The notes under the pieces: generated by a model
Database searches by the model: none
What the model saw: the letters and a program-made list of their open reading frames with translations, nothing else
What the model was told of the DNA's origin: nothing
Translations under genes and position numbers: made by a program
Shown here: positions 29,017 through 38,760 of the stretch, in pieces
How the letters are laid out: every line of letters starts with the position of its first letter
How positions within the stretch are numbered: position 1 is the first letter of the stretch
DNA from: Symbiodinium natans
Lineage: Eukaryota > Sar > Dinophyceae > Suessiales > Symbiodiniaceae
Assembly: GCA_905221605.1 (NCBI GenBank)
Contig: CAJNDS010002559.1
Span: forward strand, 204,501 to 268,500
Direction: 5' to 3'
Length of the DNA stretch: 64,000 bases

Positions 29017-30978
29017 ATGGAGACGGGCAGGAAAGCGAAAAGACTACGAGGATGGCAGCGACAGAAGGTTGAAGCTGAGGTGGCAGCTGGCGAAGCAGCG
29101 AGCCCAGACCCCTGGGAAACGGGTCTGGGCTCTGATCCTTGCGAAAAGGATCAGGAGCCGAGTGCCTTGAGCACTCGGCTCCTAGAGCTGTGGTGCAAGG
29201 GCTTGGTGTCAGCTACGATGGTAGCTGACCTGGCCCGTTGTGCCACTTTAGATGGAGCAGGCCATCCGGAGTTGGTGGCTCTGGGCCAAGCAGGCTCCTT
29301 CAGCAGGCATAAAGGGAACATTTCCCGAGACCTGCTCCGGCTCCTTGGTAAAAGGAGCCGGATGACCCCTGCCCACTTGCTAAAAGTGCAGTGCCTCGAC
29401 CCGAAGTCGGGCACTAAGGACAGTGCCCAGGCCGCCATGATGTTGCCGCATGTTGTGTTTGCAGAACTGGGGCAATTTTATCCGGACGAGTTTCACGCGG
29501 TCTTCGCGACTTCGGGTTTGGCGAGCTTCTGGGATGGAGTGGAAGGTGTCCAGGACGACCGCCTGGACATGCACCCTATAGCCCTTGATAAAAGGGTTCA
29601 AAAGAAAGATCGGACGATCCCACTCTACATCCACGCCGACGGAGTGGAGTACCAGCAGCGAGACAGTTTAATGTGCTGGTCCTGGGGGTCCTTGCTGAAT
29701 CAGAAGTCGAGCTTGGACTCCCACCTTCACATGGCCGTGTGGCCGAAATCGGCCACCAGCGAGGACACATGGACCCCGATGTACGAGTTGATGCGGTGGT
29801 CCTTCGAAGCCTTGCTAAAAGGCTTCCACCCAACGGCGGGTCCGAATGGCGAGCCCTTGGTAAAAGAGTTCGCCAAGTTCGCCGAAGACGCCGGGAAGCC
29901 CTTGTTTAAAGGGTACAGGGCAGTCATTTGGAGTATTCAAGGGGATCAAGACTTCTACTCCAACGTTCTGCACTTGCCGCATTGGAACAACAAGTTCCCT
30001 TGTTTCGAGTGCGACTGCCAGCGACCGGTGTTCAAGAAGCAGCCGTGTCCACTTGGTAAAAGTGTGAAGGAGCTCAGGTGGGAGAAGCAATCCTACGAGC
30101 ACTTCGACACGGCTGCCGCCTTGAGAAAAGGCGAAGCCGCCTTGGGAAAAGGCGGCCGCTCCCATCCCCTCTTCTCCATTCCTGGAGTGACGACACGATT
30201 AGTGCGACACGACGCCTTGCATGTCGTTTACGGCAAAGGCGTCGGGAGCCATCTCCTTGGCTCCTTGTTGCACTATTTGTGTTACTACGAGGGCAAGGGA
30301 GCCACATGCTCGGTGCCGCCGGCTCAGAGATTGGGGGTCGTCTTCTCTGAAGTGCAGAAGGTCTACCAGGCCAACAAGACTGCTTGCCGCCTCACAAATC
30401 TTCGGCTGTCCATGTTCTGCGACCCCCTTGCTCCGTACAAGTCGCACCCTTTCCTGGGAGTCAAAGCAGCAGAGTTGAAACACCTTGCCCCGGCTTTGTT
30501 GCCTGTGCTCAAGTCGCTGCTCACGGACCTTGGTAAAAGGCACGAGCAGCAGATGAAGCAGTGCCTACAAGCTTTCTGTGACCTCAACGACCTCTTTGAC
30601 CAGGCACCCATGTTTCTTTCCGAGGAAGAGTACAACAGAGCCTGGGACCTGGGCATTGATCAATTCTGCGGGCTTTATGCGGACTTGCATGACTGGAGTA
30701 TCCTTGAGGAAAGGAACCTCTTCCATGTCGTGCACAAGCACCACAGCTACCAGCACATGATCCTGTCCTCTAAGGACATGAATCCCCGCTTCCACTGGAA
30801 CTTCCGGTCCGAAGACTACGTGGGTGCCATGTCCCGCATAGCACACAGCACCGCCTTCGGGCTCAAGTCTACACGGATCAGCTGCAAAGTGGCCGCTAAG
30901 TGGAAGCTGCTGCTGCACTTCCAGCTTACAAGGCCGGGCTTCTGCATTGGCAAGGAAGAGGAGGAAGAAGACCCTTGA
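29017..30978 (+). CDS. Putative tnp2/CACTA-like transposase, 653 aa, element gene 4
   Basis: The ATG opens the frame. Residues 200-230 (IPLYIHADGVEY...SLMCWSWGSLL) give a candidate first catalytic Asp (D208). VIWSIQGDQDFYSN gives D310/D312, followed by a Cys cluster (C329, C332, C334). RHDALHVVYGKGVGSHLLGS at about 397-416 matches the DxMHxxKN...LL pattern of tnp2-type CACTA transposases. The order Asp, Asp, CxxC, D-x-x-H is that of the family. The N-terminal 50 residues are built largely from tandem perfect palindromes. Twelve family hairpins lie inside the coding sequence, and the stop TGA falls in another (30973-30985). If right, it would cut and join the element ends. Catalysis is unproven. 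Confidence 0.5.
   Translation: METGRKAKRLRGWQRQKVEAEVAAGEAASPDPWETGLGSDPCEKDQEPSALSTRLLELWCKGLVSATMVADLARCATLDGAGHPELVALGQAGSFSRHKGNISRDLLRLLGKRSRMTPAHLLKVQCLDPKSGTKDSAQAAMMLPHVVFAELGQFYPDEFHAVFATSGLASFWDGVEGVQDDRLDMHPIALDKRVQKKDRTIPLYIHADGVEYQQRDSLMCWSWGSLLNQKSSLDSHLHMAVWPKSATSEDTWTPMYELMRWSFEALLKGFHPTAGPNGEPLVKEFAKFAEDAGKPLFKGYRAVIWSIQGDQDFYSNVLHLPHWNNKFPCFECDCQRPVFKKQPCPLGKSVKELRWEKQSYEHFDTAAALRKGEAALGKGGRSHPLFSIPGVTTRLVRHDALHVVYGKGVGSHLLGSLLHYLCYYEGKGATCSVPPAQRLGVVFSEVQKVYQANKTACRLTNLRLSMFCDPLAPYKSHPFLGVKAAELKHLAPALLPVLKSLLTDLGKRHEQQMKQCLQAFCDLNDLFDQAPMFLSEEEYNRAWDLGIDQFCGLYADLHDWSILEERNLFHVVHKHHSYQHMILSSKDMNPRFHWNFRSEDYVGAMSRIAHSTAFGLKSTRISCKVAAKWKLLLHFQLTRPGFCIGKEEEEEDP
29101..29229 (+). 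repeat. Four consecutive perfect palindromes inside gene 4
   Basis: 29101-29131 (11-bp arms AGCCCAGACCC/GGGTCTGGGCT), 29132-29154 (9-bp arms, loop GCGAA), 29153-29183 (13-bp arms AGGAGCCGAGTGC/GCACTCGGCTCCT, loop CTTGA) and 29208-29229 (9-bp arms GTCAGCTAC/GTAGCTGAC, loop GATG). All lie in translated sequence. Confidence 0.92.
29336..29362 (+). repeat. 11-bp-stem hairpin in gene 4
   Basis: Arms TCCGGCTCCTT and AAGGAGCCGGA, loop GGTAA, no mismatches; translated as LRLLGKRSR. Confidence 0.9.
29805..29825 (+). repeat. Hairpin in gene 4
   Basis: Arms GAAGCCTT and AAGGCTTC, loop GCTAA; translated as EALLKGF. Confidence 0.9.
30117..30156 (+). repeat. Tandem hairpins in gene 4
   Basis: 30117-30133 (CGCCTT/AAGGCG, loop GAGAA) and 30136-30156 (GCCGCCTT/AAGGCGGC, loop GGGAA), separated by two bases; translated ALRKG and ALGKG. 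Confidence 0.9.
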
Positions 30979-31028
30979 GAAAAGGATGGCATCCTTGTGA
31001 AAAGGCTGTCGGCCCTTGAGGAAAGGGC
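30973..31028 (+). repeat. Three hairpins at the end of gene 4
   Basis: 30973-30985 (contains the TGA stop), 30991-31004 and 31012-31028 (GCCCTT/AAGGGC, loop GAGGA). Confidence 0.82.
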
Positions 31029-31144
31029 GCCCTGGAGCAAAGGGTTTCACACCGTTGCTGCAGCCTAAGAGGCCGTGGCCAAGAGACTTGCCTGCGGCAA
31101 GCTGAGTAGAAAGAGCCCCCAAGGTTTAGGTTTAGGGTTTAGGG

Positions 31145-31372
31145 TTTAGGCATTAATTTTGGACTGATTTTCAAGATGATATATACATATATATAGATGT
31201 AGATTTAGTGGTTTTTGGTATGCATTTATCGAGTTTTGCTATTGATTTTGAAGGTGCTTTTCATATGCAAATATATGGAATTTCAGCTTGTTTTGTAGGG
31301 TGATTCGTATTGAATATGTATATTGATTACAACACCATCATCTTCAATATATATTATATGAAAAAAAAAACC
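31145..31372 (+). promoter_or_regulatory. AT-rich right subterminal region
   Basis: ATTGATT motifs, ATATAT runs and a ten-base A run precede the right inverted repeat, mirroring the left side in composition. No frame. Confidence 0.45.
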
Positions 31373-31444
31373 ATGGATCAATATCAATAAAAGTTTATTG
31401 ATTAGAATCAATAACGGATGCCCAGGGTCGAATCCGTATCGATA
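31373..31444 (-). repeat. Right terminal inverted repeat
   Basis: Read on the minus strand it repeats the left-end blocks: TATCGATA, CCCTGGGCATCC, TTATTGATTCTAATCAATAA and TTATTGATATTGATCC. Further GTATCGATA copies lie outward to about 31482. Confidence 0.65.
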
Positions 31445-31482
31445 CCGAACCGTGAGGTATCGCAATGTGCGGTATCGATATC

Positions 31483-31840
31483 AAATCGAATCGAAGCAGA
31501 CCAGTATCGAAACGTACAGGCAGCAACATCGAGTGTTTATCCATGAGGCCGTCGGATTTTCATAAACAATGTGGGGGGCGGTGTGTCAACAATACCTTTT
31601 CGCCGTAAAAATCAGAAAGAAATTCGCCTGAGGGCTACCCAAGGGCATCCCCAACCACCGGGAAACAACCCAGTGTTCGTTTCGGTTCTAGGTCAAAAAC
31701 CTCCTCTGAAAGCTTCCTAAAGGCACCCCCCGCCCCAAAAAAAAACAACCGTAAAACGAGTTAGTGGCTGCCACTAATTCTTTTCGCGGATTCATCACCT
31801 AAAATGAACTCAAATTGGTAAATTAAATTGATTTGCAGGG
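31483..31840. other. Unique flanking DNA, no gene seen
   Basis: No conserved frame or strong repeat. TCAACAATACCTTTT at 31586-31600 resembles TCAACAATACTTTT at 20444-20457 outside the left end. Confidence 0.45.
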
Positions 31841-31849
31841 AAGCTCATG

Positions 31850-32030
31850 GAGTCAGTAGCGTAACGGATAAGCCGTGCACCCCTAAGCCGAATGGTCGCT
31901 GGCTCAAACCTCCCTCATGACAGGAGTCAAAAACGCCTTAGTGATAAAGAAGGCCAGGGCCCATATTCAGGAACCATGCAACCTCCCCTTGACACTCAAA
32001 CCTCACAAGCACTGGAGCCGAAGGTCTCCC
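31850..32030 (+). repeat. tRNA-derived SINE-like element
   Basis: An A-box-like motif (TAGCGTAACGG) and B-box-like motif (GGCTCAAACC) lie about 35 bp apart with a CCCCTAAG loop-like centre, most like an Arg tRNA but poorly paired. The downstream tail matches 14110-14150. Polymerase III boxes without a foldable tRNA suggest a SINE. Confidence 0.45.
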
Positions 32031-32035
32031 ACGGT

Positions 32036-32125
32036 TTAGGGTTTAGGGTTTAGGGTTTGGGTTTAGGGTTGAGGGTTTAAGTTTAAGGTTTAGGGTTTAG
32101 GGTTTAGGGTTTAGGGTTTAGCGTT
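32036..32125 (+). repeat. Interstitial telomeric array
   Basis: TTTAGGG units, some losing a base. Confidence 0.85.
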
Positions 32126-33075
32126 TCTACTTTAGAGTAGATCCTGAACAAATTATATACTGTTTAGGCATAAGTAGCTCTAGTAGGAGCCCAGAACCAA
32201 AAAAAAGTACTACAGTGTAGTACTCCAAACCCCAGCCACTCACTAAAACCCTCGAAGCCCGACCCCAAACCCAAGTTGTTTTTCGGGGGGCCTGAAAGAA
32301 CATTTCCTTGGGCTGTATAGGGTTACACAAGTTATACTGCCCAGAGTACTCAAATGCGAACACGGAAACATCTTACAGCCTTAGATCCCCGCATTTTTTC
32401 GGGCCGTTCTCCGTCCGCCTCTGCCAGCATCGTAAGGATCTTCGTCGTAGCAGGGGTCGTAGGTATCCACTTCGCATACATCTGGGGTGTTCCTGTCCCG
32501 GCTTTTGTTTTTGTTACTGCGAGCTTTTCCAATATCTACGCATCCGCTTGTGCATATGCATGCAAGCTGTGTGATGCCGCTTGGTGCGCTTAGGGCTATG
32601 ATGTCCACACGCTGAAATCCTGGGACCAACCTCCACAGGCAATAAGATGCGAAAACACGCCTTGCGATTGGGGTGCCTTTGACTAGTGACTAGAAAAATT
32701 GCCTGGTCTGGGCCTAGGGGACCACAGGAAATGGCCCTGACTGCATTAAGATCTAGTCAAATGTTGGGGTCAAGGTGGAGGCGAGGAGTGGGCGGCTTCA
32801 GAGAGACACTCTTCGGGTATTTTGATCAGGGTGTCGGGTCTCGAGGACAAATTATGGCTTCAGGCGGCGCGGTGCACATGGTGCGCGCAAGGAACACATC
32901 AGTTTGTGCGAGAATAGGGCAACATACTGGCTTTTAGTTTTTCCAGGTCGTACCTACAATACTCACTCACTCCAGAGCTACGCACTGCATGCCAAGGACC
33001 CAGCTTCGTGCCGTCAGCAGCAGTCCAGATGCATGGACTGTGCTTCGTCGAGCCTGCCAATAAGGAACTACGAGC
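32126..33075. other. Unique DNA, no supported gene
   Basis: Only short frames without recognisable motifs or splice context. Confidence 0.45.
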
Positions 33076-33185
33076 AGTAGCCCAGTAACCATGTTACAAA
33101 CGGGCAACCCTTTTTTGGGTTGGCTACTTTATAATGGAACCCATGACCAAAAAAGACGGGAAAAGGGCACCACTGGGCAACTAAG
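33076..33185. mobile_element. MITE family C, copy 1
   Basis: Ends AGTAGCCCAGTAACC and ACCACTGGGCAACT are inverted; an inner CTTTTTTGGGTTGG against CCAAAAAAG pair adds a second stem. Matches 34957-35065. Confidence 0.7.
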
Positions 33186-34232
33186 GCGCTAGCCCCTGTG
33201 CAGTGCCAAAGTGCAGTGCAGCTGATGTCAGGGATGCGAGGCAGCTTGGGTATTGGGGATTTCGGGGGCGCGAGTGGCAGTTCAGGTTTCAGGGATCAGG
33301 ATTCTTCCGGGTTTCTGGTTTGAGGGTGACCTCGCACAAGGACCTTGTTGCAGAAGGAAACTCCAAACCCTAAACCCTGAAACAAAAAGGTGGTGACCCA
33401 AGCGAATGCCACTGGGAGGAATACAGTCGACTGGGTAGATCAAATCTGCTTTCAAGACCAGGGGTGGTGGGGGCCGCACTTGATATTCTATGCTTAGGAG
33501 TGAAAATCACCTTGGACTTGAGATTTCGCAGTCGGGACCTTGTGACACCTTGCTGCCATCGCAGGCCGCTTTGCCTGGGCAAAGATCGCTTGCGCTCGCA
33601 GGTCGGGTCAGCATGGTGTGTCAAGTATCGTCATGCTGTGCAGATTGAACTTAGCATCACTAGCCTCAGGTAGTAAAGGTTCAGGGTTGAGAGTTTACGG
33701 CTTAGATTGAGGGCAGAGACCATGTGATTGGTCCACAGCTACTTCTGAGATGAGAGCGTACTCGGGTGGATTGGGAGATGTTGGATCAGGTCCGTGCTTT
33801 GTATGCCTTTGTGCCTGAGGAGCTTGTCTTACACGAAAGCCTCATCTTTCCTCAGAAGTGGAATCTCAAAAATGAACTAAATGAGACCCTCTTGGAGGCA
33901 TGCAGTCTCTAGATCAAATCTTCCGAAGTCCTGAGTCTAGAGTCGCCCATGTCCTCTTACAAGGGGCTCAAGGGGCTCTGCTTTTGCGCCGGAGATTAAG
34001 CAGATCCCCTACAGGAAGCAAGGGTCGAGATGAATCAGGAGTATCTGGGTAGTTCTCTAAATTAGGGTCCCTTTCAGGGTGTAGTATACAGGGTAACTTT
34101 TCAGAACCGCACATGTGGAGAGACAACCTTTTGGGTTACAGCCTACCGGGGGCACACAGCCCCTTAGCGACTGGGTGTCTTTTCCCCCTTCAGCAGCCAA
34201 GCTCGAGTTAGAGATTCGGGTTTGCTAGGGTT
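33186..34232. other. Unique DNA, no supported gene
   Basis: Short frames without motifs. Local telomeric fragments near 33370 and 33680. Confidence 0.4.
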
Positions 34233-34356
34233 TACAGGGTGGGGCCCCCTAGTTATAAGTAGAGTTATAAGGGCCCTAAATTGGGTTATAAGGACCCTAA
34301 GTTAGGTTATAAGTCCCTTAACTACAGTTAGTATAGTAAGGGGGCCCCACCCTGTA
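34233..34356 (+). mobile_element. MITE family A, copy 2
   Basis: Almost identical to 13317-13440, same length and orientation, TA at each edge. Confidence 0.85.
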
Positions 34357-34956
34357 GGGTTAAGGGACTTCAGGGGTTTAGGGGTTGTAGTTGGGTCCCC
34401 AGCCCTCGCGTGAGGACGGGCACTCGGCCAGCACCTTTCTGGCAGAGCAGTCGTACCTCCTGGCCGCCCCAGGGCTGATGTTCCACCAGTCGATTTCAAT
34501 AGGGTTTAGGGTTTTAGGGTTTAGGGTTTAGGGTGTAGGGTGTAGGGTTTAGGGTTTAGGGTTTGAAGATACTCTAGGTTGGCTCTATAGAACCCTGCTG
34601 AAAGATATGAGTAAGTAAGGTCCTCTTGAACCCAAGAAGCTAACTTATCAGACATCCCAGGGGCCTGCCTGGGACTTTACATGCAAAACGCACCTGTCCG
34701 GGAAGTTTACCCTAAGGCTCCGAGTAAGCAAATCATACCTACGTAGCTTTCCAATCAACCACAGCGTGCGGCTAGTTCAGAGTTAAGTTGAACATCCGCA
34801 ACAATGGAAAAAGACCTACACCCTACTCCCTGATTCCCAAACCTTGAAAATCTGCAAAGAAGGCTTTCGACTGCACAATATTCTTGATAGGTTAGGTGGA
34901 CGCACTTTCAGGGCCAGCCTAGACTCTGGGCCTAGACTATAGCCCCGTTAACTTAT

Positions 34957-35065
34957 CTTAGTAGCCCAGTAACCATATTGCAATAAGGGCACTTTTTTGG
35001 GTTGGTTACTTTATCAGGGAACCCGTAACCAAAAAAAGGGTAAAGGGTACCACTGGGCTACTAAG
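34957..35065. mobile_element. MITE family C, copy 2
   Basis: 109 bp with 14-bp ends CTTAGTAGCCCAGT and ACTGGGCTACTAAG. The best-preserved copy; fragments at about 41458-41481 and 60468-60507. Confidence 0.8.
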
Positions 35066-36480
35066 GTATAGTAAATTTCCCAGCAGGTGTCCTGCGCTCT
35101 CTCCTCAGAATCTTCTGATGGCCTTGACCTCTCAGGACAGGTTGGGTATGTTTTTAATCACCTTAAAGGGATAATAGAGGGGCCTGATAAATTAGAATAG
35201 GTAAATAGAAATGGACCCTAAGGGATTACTTTATGCAGAATGACCCTGAAGTACACCTATCTAGGTAGGTCAACTCAGACCGACGTTCGATAGGTTCTCA
35301 GCAGTGAGGGTCCTGCCTTTGTGCATGTGTCCGAAGCCCTTACATGAACATGCTGAACAATGGCACTGAAAAAGTCTTGTCCATGCTAGCCACATGGGAA
35401 CTGTAATGCCCGACAGTTCTTCTTTGGAGGGGGGGAGGGAACGCAAACAGCTGGCCTTGCGAAGCCCTTGAACACCGTGCAAGGCCCGCCAACGACAAAG
35501 GACACTTGTCTTGGTACCACACTAAAACAACGATCATGAACAAATGCGCTGCTTACAAAGCAGCCATACAGATTCCCCTACACTTAGTGACTTAGTACAC
35601 TGCGACTTAATACCGCCAGCCAAAACCTGAAAGCCCTCAATGCCCCAAACCCATAAACAAATGGGGGCGCCCTGCTGGTGAATGGGATTTAAGGAACCCG
35701 GAGCTTATAGTATGGGGTCTGACAGGGAACTCCCTCAAAACCCTGAGCCCTAAACCCTAATTAAACCCTAAACCCTGAACCCTGAACGCATCTCTGGGGT
35801 TTAGGGCTCAGGAACCCACGTAGACTGAGAGAGGGACTGGCGGCATCTGCCTGCCCACTGAAGTCCACAGCAACTTCAACGCCAACCGCAGCCTTCGAGA
35901 ATTCAGAGCTTACACGCGGTTCAGGGTTCAGGGTTTCCGCGGGGATGCGAGCCGCCGGCCCGCAGGGCGCTGGTGGTGCAATGAAGCAGATGGCTTGCTG
36001 CAGGGGCGGGAGAGGCAGGCTTGGTGCTGGGTCTGTAGGGCGCGGTTCTTCGCAATAACAGGCAACTGGCTACCAAGTCTTCAACTCAAGGTTTATAAGG
36101 TTTGCATGGTTTGGGTTTTGCCTGGGATCTCTCTGTACCCGGCTTAGGGTTGAGGGTTGAGGGTTTCTGTTTTTGCTTCCCTTTGCGCACGTGCTTGCAC
36201 TGACACCTTGCAAACCGTCAACCAAAACTTGAAGAAGAAAAATGGCACGAACCGAAATGGGACTTCTGACTGCAGGCTCGGGTTTAGATTTTGAGTTGTA
36301 TATGGTTTAGTCAACCTGTTCCCCGCCCGGAATACTGGACCTTATACCTTCAGATTTGTGGGCCGCAGACTATAAATGCGGATAGGTGGGGTCCGGGATG
36401 CAGAATGTTGGTGCTCAAGGTTAACTAGCTCTGCCTAAGTCGGTTCAGTGATGCTCAGGCTTTGGGGGGATGGGGGGGAG
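35066..36480. other. Unique DNA with a possible exon, otherwise nothing seen
   Basis: On the minus strand CTCCCGCCCCTGCAG near 36010 could be an acceptor before a short GC-rich frame. A G-run lies at about 36465-36490. No other supported feature. Confidence 0.35.
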
Positions 36481-36499
36481 GGGGGGGGGGGAGAGTTGG

Positions 36500-36965
36500 T
36501 GTGGTTCAGGGTTTAGGCTGTAGGGTTGAGGGTTAGCGTTTTTGGTGTAGGGCTTACGGTTTGGGGTTAAAGGTTTAGGGTCTAGGGTTTAGGGCTTTAG
36601 GGCTTTAGGGCTTTAGGGTTTAGGGTTTAGGGTTTAGGGTTTAGGGTTTAGGATTTATTGCTTTAGGGTTTTAGGGTTTTAGGGTTTAGGGTTTAGGGTT
36701 GTAAGGGAACCGTCAGCTTCAGGTGAGAGCCTGTAACAGAGCGCTCCAGACTGCGATGACCAGGGCCGCGTGTCGCCTCAGCTAGGGCTTCTAGGGGTTC
36801 AGAGGGTTTCTAGGGCTTAGGGTAAGTTTAGGGCAGGGTTTAGGGTTTAGGGTTTAATTAGGGTTTAGGGTTTAGGGTTTAGGGTTTAGGGTTTAGGGTT
36901 TAGGGTTTAGGGTTTAGGGTTTAGGGTTTAGGGCTTAGGGTCTGTAGGGCTTAGGGTCTGTAGGG
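36500..36965 (+). repeat. Interstitial telomeric arrays
   Basis: Perfect runs at about 36608-36650 and 36835-36935 (about 13 units), with TTTTAGGG and GCTTTAGGG variants between. Confidence 0.9.
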
Positions 36966-37059
36966 CTTAGGGCGCAGGGCTCCAGGGCCTGAGGCTTTAC
37001 GCGGACAAGAGGCAAGGCCCACCTTGATAGGTTAGGTGTACTTTAGGGTCAACATATCT

Positions 37060-37165
37060 TCTGTGTAAGTGTGTGTGTGTATATGCAGACGCATCAATGC
37101 GTAAAAAGCACATCAATAAACAAATGCATACATGCATACATACATACATACATACATACAGATGC
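37060..37165. repeat. GT and CATA microsatellites
   Basis: GTGTGTGTGT then, after 60 bp, about eight CATA units. Confidence 0.85.
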
Positions 37166-37775
37166 ATCAATCTCGCCCTGTAAGATACCTACAAATAGAC
37201 CTGCCTTGCGTGTCTGTGGTAGCCACCAAACCCGATCCTAAGCCGGGCCTGAATTCTGTGTAGGCCAGAAGAGAGGGTAGATGCATTAGAGCAGCATGGC
37301 GATGTGGGGTGTGCATGTATTTTATAGTGTGTCGGGATCCATTCCACGGTTTTGTGAAGTAGGTTTTGGGGGTCAGGCTGTGACTCGACCGGCCAAGATA
37401 GCGGGCTACCAATTTTGCGGGGGTTACCATAGAATTGTTGTGTTTAGGGGGGGGGGGGGGTATATTCTAGACGTCTGTGAAAGCGTTGCTCCAGACAAAA
37501 GCGACACTGGTCTCAGCATGCACTTCGGCCGATGGCCCACACCCGAACCCCAAACCCTAAACCCTGAACCCTAAACCCTAAACTTAACAGTCTCACTGCA
37601 CTAAGCCCGCGGCATCATGAACGGTGGCTGTTTCGCACGCAACACAAAGTAGGCAGCTGCGAAGCCAAAAAGCAATCCGGCAGGGCTGAGCATTCTGTTC
37701 CCGATGCCCTAGACCCATAATCCTCCCAAAACGGCGAGCAAATCTACGGGTTTAGGGTTAGGCTCAGCCTGCCCT

Positions 37776-37883
37776 AAGGATCCATGTACCTGTATGGTAT
37801 ATACTTGGGCCTTAGATGGGGTTCCTATATACAAGTAGTAGCTTTAGGGCCCAGGTGTATACTATAAACGTACATGGATCCTT
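37776..37883. mobile_element. MITE family B, copy 1
   Basis: Inverted ends AAGGATCCATGTACCTGTA and GTACATGGATCCTT; related to 39325-39475. Confidence 0.65.
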
Positions 37884-38129
37884 TGGGTTGATGTTATACT
37901 ACAAAGCCAGGCATCCTAACAACTCTACAGTTCAACTATTGGCTCATCCTCACATATAGACCTTAAGATCTACGGCTCTGATTTGGCGTGGAGGGGGGGA
38001 GGGGTGGTGGTACACTGCCCTCTTGAAAGGGAGATGTGCTTTAGGAAAAGTACATACATGTAAAAGATTGCATCGCATTATTCATTCCTTTAAAATGCAT
38101 GGTATATCATACATCAAGAATAATGTTTA

Positions 38130-38240
38130 CATACATCCATACATACATTTATATATATATATATACACATACGTAAATGTGTGTATATATGTATACGTAT
38201 ACATTTCTTATACTCCGACGTCATACGAAATATACGTACA
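38130..38240. repeat. TA/CATA microsatellite
   Basis: TATATATATA and TACATAC runs. The frame across it is repeat translation. Confidence 0.75.
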
Positions 38241-38329
38241 TAATATCCTGTCCTAAACGTACTCCAGGTCCTCTAGGTAAACTACGCTTCAGAAATGTCA
38301 GAGCACTCCTGGGCAACCCCAAAAGCCCT

Positions 38330-38760
38330 CTAAACCCTAAACCCTAAACCTGAAACCGAAAACCCTAAACCCTAAATCCTAAACCCTAAACCCTAAACCC
38401 CAAACCCTAAACCCGAAATCCCTGGGTCCTGGAAGCCAGGGCTGCCCCCAAGGGAAGCAGCGAGTGTTCCAGGCCGTGTCAGGTCGGGCTTCAGAGTTTC
38501 CAAGACAGGGTTTAGGGGTTTGGGGTTTAGAGTTGAAGGGTTTAGGGTAGGGTTTAGGGTTTAGGGCTAGGGTTTCGAGTTTATAGGGTTTAGGGTTTAG
38601 GGTTGAAGGGTGTAGGGGTGTAGGGGTTTTGGGTTTCGGGGTTTTAGGGTTATAGGGGTTTGAGAGTTTAGGGTTTAGTGGTTGAGAGTGTAGGCTTTAG
38701 GGGCTGAGAGTTTAGGGTTTAAGGGTTGAGAGTTTAGGGTTCAGGAAGGTTCTAGGCGAT
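38330..38760. repeat. Opposed telomeric arrays with variants
   Basis: CCCTAAA units to about 38412, about 90 bp of unique DNA, then degenerate TTTAGGG and GTTGAGAGTTTAGGG units. Confidence 0.82.

Larger units (their letters stand above)
20459..31444 (+). mobile_element. Putative 11-kb TIR element with four genes and dispersed hairpins
   Basis: The block is bounded by imperfect inverted repeats (20459-20530 and 31373-31444) with AT-rich TTGATT-rich DNA just inside each. It holds four plus-strand ORFs, the last with a tnp2/CACTA-like signature, and about 55 short hairpins. The four genes share GC-rich composition and hairpin content, which supports common ancestry. Degenerate telomeric tracts lie between genes (24960-25560 and 26265-26830). 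The exact ends and target duplication are unresolved. A TCAACAATAC-type match outside the ends (20444 and 31586) is too weak to call. It could instead be a tandem cluster of separately mobile gene units. Confidence 0.55.

Noticed and set aside
20444-31600. TCAACAATAC(C)TTTT pair as target-site duplication of the 11-kb element
   Set aside because: The copies differ and the right one lies about 140 bp beyond the inverted repeat. Not convincing without an empty site.
31850-31925. Functional tRNA gene
   Set aside because: Box A and B words are present, but the anticodon and acceptor stems do not pair. Better explained as a SINE head.
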